The notes under the pieces were generated by a model. The model had not been told where the DNA came from. It ran no database searches and saw nothing but the letters and a program-made list of their open reading frames with translations. From the NCBI GenBank assembly GCA_019918135.1, contig WBZZ01000869.1, forward strand, positions 121,001-185,000: DNA of 64,000 bases, in the 5' to 3' direction. The position numbers and the translations under genes were made by a program. Positions 48,607 through 58,967 of the stretch are shown here, piece by piece; positions within the stretch are counted from its first letter, which is position 1; each line of letters starts with the position of its first letter. This DNA comes from Paulinella micropora (taxonomy: Eukaryota; Cercozoa; Imbricatea; Euglyphida; Paulinellidae).

Positions 48607-49042
48607 TAGTCAAGGCTGTTCTCTGTATTAAAAAAAAGAGTGCGAGTCGGGGGGGGGGGGCGCGTGGAGAGACTGAGACCCCACCCACAACTTTTTCGCT
48701 TTCGAACTCGTTGTAAAAATCCCTCCCCCCATTTTCCTTGGCAGTTATGATTTTTTCTTGCTCGGTGTGGGCTGGCCGGCGTGAAAAGTGCGCAGATTGG
48801 TGGGAAAATGGGGGAGAGGGGAAAGAAAGAGTGTAAGTACTTAGGCCCCGCCCAAAAAACGGGGGGAAAGGGAGGTTTAAAGGCCAGAGACAGCATTTTC
48901 TTGCCCCAAGAAAAAAGGGGGGCCCCACGAACAAGAAATTTCCTGAGTTCCTCTTCCATTTCCCTGCTCCCCTTGCTTGCGATCTACCAGCAGGACGTTT
49001 CGGGGGCCTTGGCCGTGCAGGGGGGGTTTTGTGTTGGAGAGG
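48607..49042. other. Intergenic stretch
   Basis: Poly-G at 48650-48660, A/G-rich sequence and no convincing gene. Confidence 0.4.
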
Positions 49043-50456
49043 ATGGCCGCCCTGCGGCAGGAAGATATTTTCCCTGTGCAGGCCCGCCAGGCCACCCAGA
49101 TCAGCCGCCGGGTCCTGCTGACACTAGAGAGGATGAGCATGGAGCCCTGCGTGTTTGAGGCTCTCAACAAGGTTAGAGAACAGATCCTGTCGGGCGGGAT
49201 CTCGATCCTGACCCAGAGCGGTCACAAGCCGCGCCACCCGGCGACCCGGGAATTAAGGGCTCACCTGTCCAAGCTGACGAGCCAGATCGTTCCCAGCATG
49301 TACAAGCAGGGCCTGTGCCTGCTGGCGCGCAGGAAGCACGGCACGCTGGGCGAAGTCTTCGAATTTATGGACGCCTGCGACTTCGACATTTCGTTCACGG
49401 AACTCAGACACCGGCGGAAGTACTCTTGCTTCCACCGCCGCAGCTGGGGTAGGGCCCGCAGGGACGTGGTGGTAGTCGAGTTCCCGCCGTACCGGCCGAA
49501 CCATACGGGCCTGCCCTGCAGCTCGATGTGCTCGCTGCTAGAAACGTACCTCATCCGCCGGCAGCTGGAAAACACCAGGCTGGCCTTCAGCCTAGACCAC
49601 GCCGCGGACGGCGTTCTCCTGGCGCGCAAGCGCACGGGCAACGTAGACAGGATCTTCGAGGAGGCCTACCTCAAAGGCAGCCTGCCCAACGGCCTAGGCA
49701 GCAAGCCACGACCTCCCGAGCCAAGGATCAGCGTGCCCCCCGCTCAATGGAAGGACAGGGACAATGTGCCGGAAGCGCCCAGCGACAGGGGCTTTCTGCC
49801 GGGCCTCGTGTTCCGGACGGGCAAGCAGGACGCGGGGCAGTTGGCCGAGCTCGCCTTGTTGGAAGAGCTGCAGTCCGACAAGTTCTACGAGCTCGCGTTA
49901 CAACCGGGACGCACTACTGCCGTGGCGGGCGTGTGCGCGGCCAGGGACAACACGGCCCTGGTGTACTCTCGCGAGGCCCTGCGCCCCGAACAAGAGATTT
50001 CGCACGAGCAGTGGTGCGCTCTGGTCGCGCGGGCCTTCTCGCTGCCCATCGGGCAGACCGACCGCCGCAATCGCAGCGCCGAGGTCATCCACGCCTTTCA
50101 GTTCTACCGGAACAGCTTCCTGACCAGACCGCGCTGTTCCGTGATTTCCTCAACGACCTGCTCGCCTACCTAGAGACCGCGAACCTGCGGGCGCGCGCGT
50201 CGCACTGGGGGCTGCGCACGGACGTGGACAAGCAGTTGCTCAAGTGCTGGTGGAAGGCGGAGGTCCTGGGCGAGCCCGACACGGGGTCCGTAGAGGAGCT
50301 GGATTTTCATCAAGCTCCAGAACACGCTCAGGCCCGACCTGACCCACGAGGCCGCAATCCTGCGCGCGCTCTACGAGAATTACATGCCAAGCACCGTCGC
50401 CGGCTCGTCCGAGCGTGCCAAGCGCGGTCCGCGCGCCAAGCGCGGCCGCCGGTAAT
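49043..50456 (+). CDS. Hypothetical protein (about 470 aa), two frameshifts
   Basis: ATG 49043 (MAALRQEDIFPVQARQ). The first 360 residues are an intact protein-like frame (CDFDISFTELRHRRKYSCF; ELALLEELQSDKFYELAL). Near 50125 the frame changes to FRDFLNDLLAYLETANL and near 50305 to FIKLQNTLRPDLTHEAAIL, ending in a basic tail (RAKRGPRAKRGRR) at 50454-50456. The basic tail suggests nucleic-acid contact or nuclear targeting, by inference. No family recognised. Confidence 0.6.
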
Positions 50457-50969
50457 TTTGTGCTCTACCCTCCCCTTGCCAGTCCCCGGCCAAAAAACTT
50501 GGGTGTACCAGAAAGTAGGTTCCTTGGCGAGACATTGTTTTGCACTCAGTAATTTTAATGCGGGTGTGTTCTTTTCATTCCTGAATATTAATCACTGTAT
50601 TAAAAAAAACACCACCAAAACTTTGAGTTTCTGCACGCGACTGCAAGCTGAAAAATGCCCGGCCTCCTAGCAGTCTTCAAACTTAGCAGGGGAAAAGGAA
50701 ACCGGAGGGAAATGCGGAGGTGATGTGCACGGAAGTTAAGTGTGGGGCACGGGGGGGGGGGGGGGGGAAGACAGCTCACGCGCGGCCGGCACGTGGGGAA
50801 CGCGAACGGGGAGGAGGTGGGCGGGGGGCTTGGCAGGACCAACAAGAAAACAAAGACGGGGGAAAGAAGGTTGCAAAAAAAATAGCAGTGCTGCGTATTC
50901 TGTTTAAGAACAACATTACTAGCTCGCCTTTTTTGGGTGTCAAAAGCACACCCACCCCCCGTTCGCTTC
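50457..50969. other. Intergenic stretch
   Basis: AT-rich near 50560-50625, a G run at 50750-50768. The minus frame that spans it is proline-rich and not convincing. Confidence 0.4.
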
Positions 50970-51865
50970 ATGCCTGAGAGCGAAGCGGTCGTCGTCAAGG
51001 TCGCGGAGGCCAGTGACAATTCCACAGAAGTCCCAGACGCGCAAAAACACGAGTTGTTATTAAACGAGATCGCCCAGATGCGCAAGCAATCGACCAGCTG
51101 CAACAGACGACACTCACTGTCAGCAACCTGACGCCCACGGAGCGCACGGGCTTCGTGCGCGAGGTCATGGGCTATACCGTGCTGCACCTGACGGCCACGT
51201 TGCTGCTCATGCTCGCGAGTACTCGCTGGGTGGATTGTCGCGGCTGGTACAACAACCACCCGTGGTTGGTAGGCGTGTTTCTAGTCGCGTGCGCCGTCCA
51301 GATAGCGCTGTTCTACTACGACTGCGTGCTGCACCTGGGCCTCCTAGCGCTGTTCCTGATCAGCGGCACCGTGGTGCTGGCAGACCTCGTGCTGCTGCGC
51401 GCCGACTCTACTATTGTGTTCGACACCTACGCCGTGGTCGACGCCTTCTGCGTCATGTGTTTTTGCTGGTGCCTGCAGCGCTGTCTGCCGTACAGGAACC
51501 TCTACGCGCTGCTGCTGCTGCTGCTCGCTTCGTCGGTCACCTTCTTCGTCGAGATCTGGCAGCCGTACGGTTCCGTGCTCGGCAACCTGAGCCTGCTGTG
51601 GCGCACGGAGCTGCCGGTGCAAGCGCGCGGGACGCTGGGGGTGATCGTCATGTCCACCGTGATGTGCGCCTACGTGCTGTGGCAGCTGGAACGCGCCATG
51701 CACCATACCGCCCGAAGCAATAGCTACCGGGCCTCGCTGCTGCTGTTCTGCAATCTGGTCGAAATGGTTTTTCTCATGGGGCTAGGGCTGACGCGGGTCA
51801 TGGAGGGCGCCAGGGCGCTGCGCACACGGTTTCAAAACACTCTCCCGCGGCCCGCGGCATTGTAA
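50970..51865 (+). CDS. TMBIM/Bax-inhibitor-1-like membrane protein, one frameshift
   Basis: ATG 50970 (MPESEAVVVKVAEASDN). A soluble N-terminus of about 60 residues; the frame changes near 51085, then LTPTERTGFVREVMGYTVLH leads into six or seven hydrophobic segments (LTATLLLMLA; WLVGVFLVACAVQIALFYY; LGLLALFLISGTVVLADLVLL; AVVDAFCVMCFCWCL; LYALLLLLLASSVTFFVE; LGVIVMSTVMCAYVLW; LLLFCNLVEMVFLMGLG). The F-V-R-x-V entry to the first helix and helix spacing fit the TMBIM family, calcium-leak channels of the ER/Golgi that restrain cell death and are known from several large DNA viruses. The conserved acidic pore residues were not checked. Confidence 0.55.
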
Positions 51866-52256
51866 AAAGTTTACGGTGATCACCATAAAATCTGTTTAAA
51901 AAAAAGGGGAGGAAGATCGTCTCCCCGGGTCTTGCGTTCCGGGGGGGGGGGGCGAGAAACGATCCCCCCCCACCCTCACGTTGGCCGGCCCCCCCCCCTC
52001 CCTCCCTCTCTCTCCCATTTCTTTTGGCGCCCTTGCCTATTTGCTGGCTGGACTTTTTTTTGCCTACTTTTGGGTCCGGCCCCCCCCCCCCTTCACCTTC
52101 TACTTGCCCCGACTTTTCCACACCCCTCCGGTTTCCTCCACCTTCGGCCCCCCCCTCCCGAAAAATATATCGTGCGAGCCCCGGGGGGAACGGGAGGGGG
52201 GGAGAAAGCACAACCAACCTCTGGCAGAAAAATCGGGGTCCACGCGCAAACCCAAA
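51866..52256. other. Intergenic stretch, C/G runs
   Basis: Poly-G (51940-51953) and poly-C (51965-51975, 51988-51998, 52080-52092). No gene seen. Confidence 0.4.
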
Positions 52257-52709
52257 ATGACCGACGTCCAGAACCCCCGCGACGCAGACATGACCCGGCC
52301 TGACAAGAAGCAGCGGACCGAACCACCACCACCACCACCAGCAGTGGCAGAAAGTAAAAAGGAAACAGCGCAGGAGTTCTCGCTGGTGCGCCGCGGGGAT
52401 GCCGGGTCCTCCAACCCCGAGTGGTGTGCGCAGCGGTACGGCTGCATCGCGTACTTCAACGAGAAAGCCCGCGACGAGGACGTGCTGCAGGAGCTGATCG
52501 CGCCGCTGCTCAAGGCGGGTGCCGGGACCGCGGTGGTCAGGGCCCTGGTCGGCGCGCGTGCCCTGGCCCTGCACTACACGGAAAGAGAGAACCACGCCGA
52601 GAATTGTCAGGGCTGCGCGTGGAAGAAGTGCGACGGCCCGCTGTGCCACGAGATGCTGCACAAGGACGAGAATTGCGCCTGCGGCTTCGGCTCGGCCAGG
52701 GGCGCCTAG
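52257..52709 (+). CDS. Small Cys-rich protein (150 aa)
   Basis: ATG 52257 (MTDVQNPRDADMTRPD) to TAG at 52707. Polyproline near residue 25-30, a helical middle (LQELIAPLLKAGAGTAVVR) and a C-terminal cluster of Cys/His residues (ENCQGCAWKKCDGPLCHEML, then CACGF) that would suit a zinc-binding module. No family recognised. The single frame is intact. Confidence 0.6.
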   Translation: MTDVQNPRDADMTRPDKKQRTEPPPPPPAVAESKKETAQEFSLVRRGDAGSSNPEWCAQRYGCIAYFNEKARDEDVLQELIAPLLKAGAGTAVVRALVGARALALHYTERENHAENCQGCAWKKCDGPLCHEMLHKDENCACGFGSARGA

Positions 52710-53054
52710 GCGCACACGCGAGCTGGTGGAGGGAGGGGTGGGGCAGGAATTCCTTCTGAACACTACACAAAAAAAGGCGGAAGAGGGTGAAATTTATTTT
52801 TGCCCCTTTCTGTAACTAAAAAAGAATTACACGATTCGTGCTTTGCTGGGAGGCGAACCTTGGGCGTTTTTCTTGCACGTCTTCGCTTTCCCCTCCCCCC
52901 CTCCCTCCCTACCCCTCACATTAGCACAAAACAAATATATTTTTTACTTGCCGTAGTTTTCTGTCTTTTTTTGTCAATCGCAAGCAATAAACAAATTAAA
53001 AAAAGCATCTCAAGAAAAAAAAGTATTCTTTTTTATTTCTCGTCCTCTGCAAAG

Positions 53055-54143
53055 ATGCAGGAATCTCAAGGCTCACTGGTAGCTGAAAAAAGAGAGAAGT
53101 TAATCGAAATGCTTGGTCTAAATATAGACGGCAAGTGCAGGGATTGCGACAAACCCTTCCCATTGTTTACTGACTCAAAAAGCCTTCAGGCAAAGCTTCT
53201 GCGCTGGAAGCCCTTTTCGACGAAGATGTGCCCGCTCGGAGACGAAATCAAGCTAGACCACTTAAAAACTATCTTCCTGGACGCAAAAGACGCAACGGCA
53301 CGACAGTTCTCGCAAGCTCTCCCCAAGGATATTCCATGCTTAAGCATCAGCGAAAATTGGCTATTTCAAAATCTGTATGGAGAAAAAGCCGTACGAGTCA
53401 AAGATGTTAAGGTAATTGCTCTGCCTTCGTTGGGATTGTTGTTCAAACTCCTGGAGACGCACGAACTGAAATCGGAAGACCAGCACGCCGCTGTCTACTC
53501 CTACGTAGTGAACTGTTTGCAGCTCCAGCAATACTTCGCAAACAACGGCCTGGCACCCGAAGTTTACGGTTGCTTGCATGTAAAGCAGCACAGCCAGGAA
53601 ATGTTTTGGGTCGTCATGAAATATGTAGAATCGCCCAACAAACAAAAAGGCGCTGACCTTTCCTATCTGCGCGAAGTAACGCCAGACATCGAAAAGAAAT
53701 TTGAGGTATTTCTGCGGGCTTTAGTGGACAAGTTTGTAGAAATCGGCTGCCTTCACTGCGACGGCAAACCCAAAAATATCTTGTTCAATCGAGAATTTCA
53801 GGTCATAGACCTGGACCCTTACTGGTGCTTGGACTTTATTCCGGCGGGCTCTGACGGGCAAGCATGGCAAGAAACTCTCAGGCTGTCTAATGCGCTGAGC
53901 CTACTTGGCAACAGCATCTGCAAACTCAACAAGGAGTTAATGAAAGCCCTGCACGGCTTTGTTCTCGAGTTGCTCACAGCCAACAACGGCCAGGACACTT
54001 TCGAGCGTTGCGTGAGGTGGTGGTCCTCAAGCATGTTCCGCTTACAAGAGTCCATGTCCAAAAAAGTGTGTTGCCGGGGACCCTGCATGGTAGCCCTGAA
54101 ATACTTAGAAGGCATCCAGTTACAAACAAAGAAATCAATCTAA
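53055..54143 (+). CDS. Protein-kinase-fold protein (362 aa)
   Basis: ATG 53055 (MQESQGSLVAEKREKL). A CRDCDKPF knuckle sits near residue 28. The chain has kinase-like landmarks: FWVVMKYVESPNK as a hinge, IGCLHCDGKPKNILF (residues about 231-245) as an HxDxxxxN catalytic loop, and FQVIDLDPYWC as the metal-binding strand where DFG is replaced by DLD. The order and spacing fit aminoglycoside/choline-kinase-like or atypical kinases rather than canonical protein kinases; a VAIK lysine was not identified. Substrate unknown. Intact frame to TAA at 54141. Confidence 0.6.
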   Translation: MQESQGSLVAEKREKLIEMLGLNIDGKCRDCDKPFPLFTDSKSLQAKLLRWKPFSTKMCPLGDEIKLDHLKTIFLDAKDATARQFSQALPKDIPCLSISENWLFQNLYGEKAVRVKDVKVIALPSLGLLFKLLETHELKSEDQHAAVYSYVVNCLQLQQYFANNGLAPEVYGCLHVKQHSQEMFWVVMKYVESPNKQKGADLSYLREVTPDIEKKFEVFLRALVDKFVEIGCLHCDGKPKNILFNREFQVIDLDPYWCLDFIPAGSDGQAWQETLRLSNALSLLGNSICKLNKELMKALHGFVLELLTANNGQDTFERCVRWWSSSMFRLQESMSKKVCCRGPCMVALKYLEGIQLQTKKSI

Positions 54144-54540
54144 GGAAAAAATACGCCGGAGTTGAGTGGCTCTGCAAAGTCACACCGCGATGCAAGCTCT
54201 TGTCCATTAATGACCAGACAATCAAATTCGATTTTATGTCTAGGTCTGAGCAACTCTTACAGCAAGGGCTTAACTTGAAAGATTTCGAACAATTTATGTC
54301 GGCCCTTGTTCGTGTAGCATTGTTTGCTCCTTGCAACAACAATACGGCATCAACAGAATATACGAGTATACCCGCGAATTTGAGACAAGCAATGGCCTCA
54401 TCAGACCAAGCGCCTACACCCCGGACATGAGAAGAGCAATGCAATCTTCGTCGCCGAAGGAAAGCACGGGGCCCGGCCTTGACCAAGCACAATATATTGC
54501 TGATGATGAGGCACGCCAACTGCGGAACAGAATTCGATAA
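54144..54540 (+). CDS. Hypothetical coding segment after the kinase gene, frameshifted
   Basis: Protein-like sequence (LRKKYAGVEWLCKVTPRC; EQLLQQGLNLKDFEQFMSAL) in one frame up to about 54400, then in another (GLIRPSAYTPDMRRAMQSSS) to TAA at 54538-54540. It has no clear ATG of its own before 54236 and overlaps the kinase 3' end in a different frame, so it may be a C-terminal extension of the kinase reached by a frame change, or a separate small gene. Confidence 0.4.
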
Positions 54541-54699
54541 CTGAAACACAAAGGCCCTTTTTTTCTGGCAGTTACGTTCTAGAAAAAGATACTGTTAAGA
54601 TATTTATTAAAGACACCAACCTAAAAAAAATTGAGTTGTGACCCAAAAACAAAAAAATCTAACTGCTCTGGCGTCTGTAACTTACAAGTACTTTTTGGC

Positions 54700-55860
54700 G
54701 CCAAGGTTTGCGCTACCCGAATTTTCCGCAAATTGCGGTACGACACCTAATTCTTTTTTTTGGCGATTTCGGCAATAACTGTGTAGCTAGAGAAAAATTT
54801 TGGGGAAAGAAAGGCGGGCGGGGAATTTTTGAGATTTACATTTTTTTCCCTTCCCAGTTTTTTTCCCCCAAGATTTTTCTCTAGCTAAACAACTATTGCC
54901 GAAATGTCCTTCGCGAAAAAAAAGTTTCTTTGGTGTGCCGCAAATTGAGGAGAATATCCGTTACCCGTAACTTCCGGCGCCTGTACGTTTGCCGCGAAAT
55001 TCACCGGAAGGCCGAAGATAATGAAAAAAATTTTGCAAAGGACATTTCGGCAATAACTGTGTAGCTAGAGAAAAATTTTTGGGGAAAGAAACGCGGGAGG
55101 GGAATTTTTTTGGATATTTTCTTTCCCCGCCCAGTTTTTTTCCCCAAAATTTTTCTCTAGCTACACAGTTATTGCCGAAATGTCCTTCGCCCAAAAGAAA
55201 TGTTTTTATTGTACCGCAAATTGCGGCAAATATCCGTTACCAGTAACTTCCGGCGCCTGTACGTTTGCCGCAAAATTCACCGCAAGGTCGGAGCTGGTGA
55301 AAAAAATTTTTTTTTTGCAAAGGACATTTCGGCAATAACTGTTTAGCTAGAGAAAAATTTTGGGGAAAGAAACTCGGGAGGGGAATTTATGAGGTTTACA
55401 TTTTTTTCCCCTCTCAGCTTTTTTCCCCAAAACTTTTCTCTAGCTACACAGTTATTGCCGAAATGTCCTTCACGAAAAAAAAGTTTTCTTGGTGTGCCGC
55501 AAATTGCGGCAAATATCAGTTACCCGTAACTTCCGGCGCCTGTACATTTGTCGAGAAATTCACCGCAAACTCCGGAGCTGGTGAAAAAAAATTTTTGCAA
55601 GGGACATTTCGGCAATAACTGTTTAGCTAGAGAAAAATTTTGGGGAAAGAAACTCGGGAGGGGAATTTATGAGGTGAATATTTTTTTCCCCGCCCAGTTT
55701 TTTTCCCCAAAATTTTTCTCTAGCTACACAGTTATTGCCGAAATGTCCTTCGCCAAAAAAACTTTTTTTTGTGTGCCACAAATTGCGGCAAATATCAGTT
55801 ACCCGCAACTTCCGGCACTGGTGGCACTTGTCGCGAAATTCACCGGAAAAAGGTCTCACA
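54700..55860. repeat. Palindromic hairpin repeat, family 2, four tandem copies
   Basis: Four copies with a period of about 275-280 bp. Each has GCAATAACTGTTTAGCTAGA then GAAAAATTTTGGGGAAAGAAA, a short GC-rich middle, the inverse TTTCCCCAAAATTTTTCTCT, AGCTACACAGTTATTGCCGA and AATGTCCTTCGC, separated by CCGCAAATTGCGGCAAATAT and ACTTCCGGCGCCTGTAC. It shares the words AATTCACCG, CCGAAATGTCC and CGCAAATTGCGGC with family 1 but has a different stem. A 48-residue open frame at 55860-56003 directly after it is not convincing. Confidence 0.88.
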
Positions 55861-56097
55861 TGAAGTGCAGTTCCACGGGAAACCAAAGGCAGGGCAAAGA
55901 AGCTGCAATGCACTCCGACGACGACGCCCGCGGTGAGCAGCGGGCCGGTTCGGACGCCATTCTGGTCCGGAACTGCCAAGGAGCTGTCCAGGCAGTTACC
56001 TAAAACCCAAAGACTTCATCCAAAATAAAGTTCTCTTAATTGTTCTTTTTTTTGGAACTCTTTCTTTTTTGAAGGTCTGATTTGCGTGTGTTTCTTT

Positions 56098-57114
56098 TTA
56101 CTTTGGGCAGCCGCACCCCGCGCAAGTGTTGTGATTGGTGCCATCCAAAAACCGTCTTATTTCGTCTTGTATAGCGCTTGTTGGATTCGCTTTGCTTGGC
56201 GCTCTTGTGGTCATTCTGCGCCTCTCTCGATCGGGCTCGTCTCTCAGCATGGTCCAAAGTATCGAATTCAGCTTGTCAGTCAGCTCCTTAACCTCAGACT
56301 TGAAGCTCCAATCTTGCAGTTCCACGATCAGCTGGCGCGTTCCGTAATAACCCACTTGGTAACAAGCGCGTTCTAGATCGACGGGATGTATGACCGCGTA
56401 AAACAATGCTCGCCAGTCGTCAGGCAAAGACCCGCTGAAACTCCCTAGGAACTCTTGCAAAGTAGTTATTATCTTGGGGCGGTACGGCCCAAGCAAAGGC
56501 AATCTGTCCCTTATTGCTTCGGTCAACAGCTGGTCTAGTCGACGCGCGTCCTCTACACTGCCAACAAGGCACCGAGGTCTTTCGCACAATAGCGTAGCTA
56601 ACGCGTCTGCTACGTGCTGGTTGACTTGGTCGGAGAAATCGTGCACATTAAAACACCTGTGCAATCTCCGGCCCCGCTGGTCTACCAATTTGACCAATGT
56701 ATCGGGATCGAAGCCATGGGTATGTTCGTTGCCTGCGATAGTCAGCAAAATGCAAGCACTTCCCTCTCGTTTGACTGCCTTGCCCAGCTTGTTATACCAT
56801 TTATGCATGGACGTTTTTAATTGCACCTCCTCCCCAAATCTTTGCTCATCTGCCTCGTGGCTTTCCGCCCTTAACCGGAGATCATCATTTTTTATTTCGC
56901 TTTTTATGGCTTCCTCGTCGACAGGTTTAGCCGCCACTCCCTGCCTGCAAGGCCATAACGGCGTGTTTAAAGGAATATTCAGAGCTGTCAGGACGGCAAT
57001 TCTCAGGTTATCGAAACCCTCCCAATTTCCAAGGTCAACCTTGCCTTCGATCCTACGTTCCAGGAAATATCCTTTGTCATTCACTGCGTAGAAAACTACG
57101 GTAACAGAGGTCAT
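56098..57114 (-). CDS. Hypothetical protein (338 aa)
   Basis: ATG 57114 (MTSVTVVFYAVNDKGYF) to a stop at 56098. The first 60 residues look like a small beta-grasp-type domain (VTVVFYAVNDKGYFLERRI, then RIAVLTALNIPLNTPLW); the rest is helical and charged with LTIAGNEHTHGFDPDTLVKL in the middle and a terminal CAGCGCPK cysteine cluster. Intact single frame. I recognise no family; a ubiquitin-like N-terminus is a guess from strand pattern only. Confidence 0.65.
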   Translation of the reverse strand: MTSVTVVFYAVNDKGYFLERRIEGKVDLGNWEGFDNLRIAVLTALNIPLNTPLWPCRQGVAAKPVDEEAIKSEIKNDDLRLRAESHEADEQRFGEEVQLKTSMHKWYNKLGKAVKREGSACILLTIAGNEHTHGFDPDTLVKLVDQRGRRLHRCFNVHDFSDQVNQHVADALATLLCERPRCLVGSVEDARRLDQLLTEAIRDRLPLLGPYRPKIITTLQEFLGSFSGSLPDDWRALFYAVIHPVDLERACYQVGYYGTRQLIVELQDWSFKSEVKELTDKLNSILWTMLRDEPDRERRRMTTRAPSKANPTSAIQDEIRRFLDGTNHNTCAGCGCPK

Positions 57115-57414
57115 TAATTTGAACAGACGTCTTGCGCGCCGGGTGTATTTACTTTTACTTAATACTAATCTACCAGAAAAAAAGCCAAGATATCTGATGT
57201 TCAAAAAAAATCCCCGCCCCACTAGCGTTCTTTCTTAGCAAAGTGTCGGTCTGCGCAAGTTAAAGGAGAAGAGAAAGAAAACAAGAGTGGGAATATATCT
57301 GTACAAAAAAAATCAGGCACGCACAACAATGTTTGGCTGACGATGCTGGTTTGGTCGGGAAGTGCCAAAAGAAAGGGTGGGGAGGCGGGGGATTGGGGGG
57401 GTATGCAAAACAAT

Positions 57415-58372
57415 TCACGCGGGCATTTTCCCCGGAGCTGTCACTTGAGTGGGGGGCGGTGACGGCGGCTCCAGCGGCGGCAGGTCCAGCGGCGGGGACT
57501 GCAGCACAAAGTCGGGCGGCAGCTCCGGCGGCAACACCAGCGGCACCAGCGGCGGCAGCGGCAGCTCCAGTGGCGGCGGCGGGGGAGGGCACAAGGCTGT
57601 CGGCGGGCTGTCGGGCCGTCGCTTTCTTTTCTTGGGGCGGGGGGGCAGAAACCGCGCGTAACCCACGGAGCCCGCTGCGTGGCGGAGCGCCAGGGCCGAC
57701 CTGCCGCGCCAGCCGGCCCCCGCGCTGACGGCCGACATGAGGTACACGTCGCCGTGGTCCAGCTGGATGCTCACCTCTCTGCCTACGGGGTGCCCGCCAA
57801 AGTACCAGTGCCAGTGCAGGCCCATGGCGGCGCCGAGCCTCGCGCCGATCACGCCGGCCAGGCCGTCGTGGCCGTGCGGCGAGATGCCTTGGCGGCGGTT
57901 GTTCGAGTACAGGTTGCCAAAGGCGGGACAGTCCCGCGCCTCCGGGATCAGGCCCTCAACCCCGCGCTTCAGCCGGGCCAGCAGCGGCAGCCGCCCGAGC
58001 GGCACGGCGCCGTCGGCCTGGCCGAAGGCCAGGGTCTGGCAGTTCTTGAGGGGGCAGCCGCCGCGCACCGGGGCGGGCCACTCCAGCGCCAGCAACTCGT
58101 CTTGCAGCAGGCTGCTAGCGCCCGCTGGTAACGGCAGGCCTAAGGCCATGGACCCCAATTCCATGAAACGCCACACGCCACGCCTAATCAACAGCACGCA
58201 GGCGTCGCCTTCGGGCGGCCGATCGCCGGGCTCCAGCCCTAGCTCTGCCAGGTCGAGCAAGTAGGTCTGCCACCTCAGCAGCCTGGCCCTGGCAGCGATC
58301 GCGCGTATAGTTTCGCCCGTGAAAAAGTCAGAGGGGGCAGGGCTCGAACGACACGGTCAGGGTACGGAACAT
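57415..58372 (-). CDS. AlkB-like 2-oxoglutarate/Fe(II) oxygenase, one frameshift
   Basis: ATG 58372 (MFRTLTVSFEPC); the frame changes at a G5/C5 run at 58332-58336 and continues FFTGETIRAIAARARLLRW. AlkB-like landmarks: FGNLYSNNRRQGISPHGHDG (the iron-binding His-x-Asp region), HWYFGGHPVGREVSIQLDHG, the DVYLMSAVSAGAGW strand and a distal histidine/arginine end (ALRHAAGSVGYARF). AlkB enzymes oxidatively remove methyl groups from nucleic acids. The first motif reads H-G-H-D rather than H-x-D, so the metal site may be altered. A 75-residue proline/leucine tail follows. Nuclear basic patch PKKRKRRPD. Confidence 0.6.
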
Positions 58373-58967
58373 GTAGGGGAGAGAGAAAAAGGAGGGTTAG
58401 GGTCTGGTCAGTCTTTTTTCGACAGTTGTTTTTAGGTCAAGGTTTTTTTTTGTGCCACAGGCGAATACAAAAGAAGTAGGGGTGTGTGCAGGGAGAAAAA
58501 AAATGCTTCCCGAGAGGACGAGCGCACTATCATTCTCACGTCTAAAAAAAAGAGCTCAAGAGGGGGGGGCCGGCCCCCCCCCCCCCCCAGTGCCTCTCCT
58601 TTGGCGTCGGTTTTTTTTTGGTACTTCTTTTCCTGCGGCCCCCCCCCCCCCCACACACACACTTGTCAAAACCGGAAGCGTGCCCCCCCCCCTCCCTCTT
58701 GCTCTCTCTCTCTGGTTGTTCGCGAGATCTTATTCCCCTCCCCCCCCCTCCCTTCCCATCCCTTGCGTACTGTTCCCGTACGAGGCCCCCCCCCTTCCCC
58801 GTTTCTTTCCTTTCTAGCACCAGTACCGTTCTTTGCCTTCATTCCCTTTTTTCTCGGGGGAGGTTCTCCCAACTTCGCGACCGCCATTTGGTTTTTTTTG
58901 TCCTTCTCTCGCTTTCTCCCCGCACCGCCCTGCGAACAACAACAAAACCAAAAAAAGAGAGTAGCGA
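58373..58967. other. Divergent intergenic region with long C/G runs
   Basis: Poly-G/C at 58561-58590, 58637-58652, 58683-58692 and 58735-58750. No gene seen. Confidence 0.45.

Noticed and set aside
50600-51259. Minus-strand 219-aa frame opposite the TMBIM-like gene start
   Set aside because: Proline/serine/leucine-rich over G/C runs and antisense to a better-supported gene.
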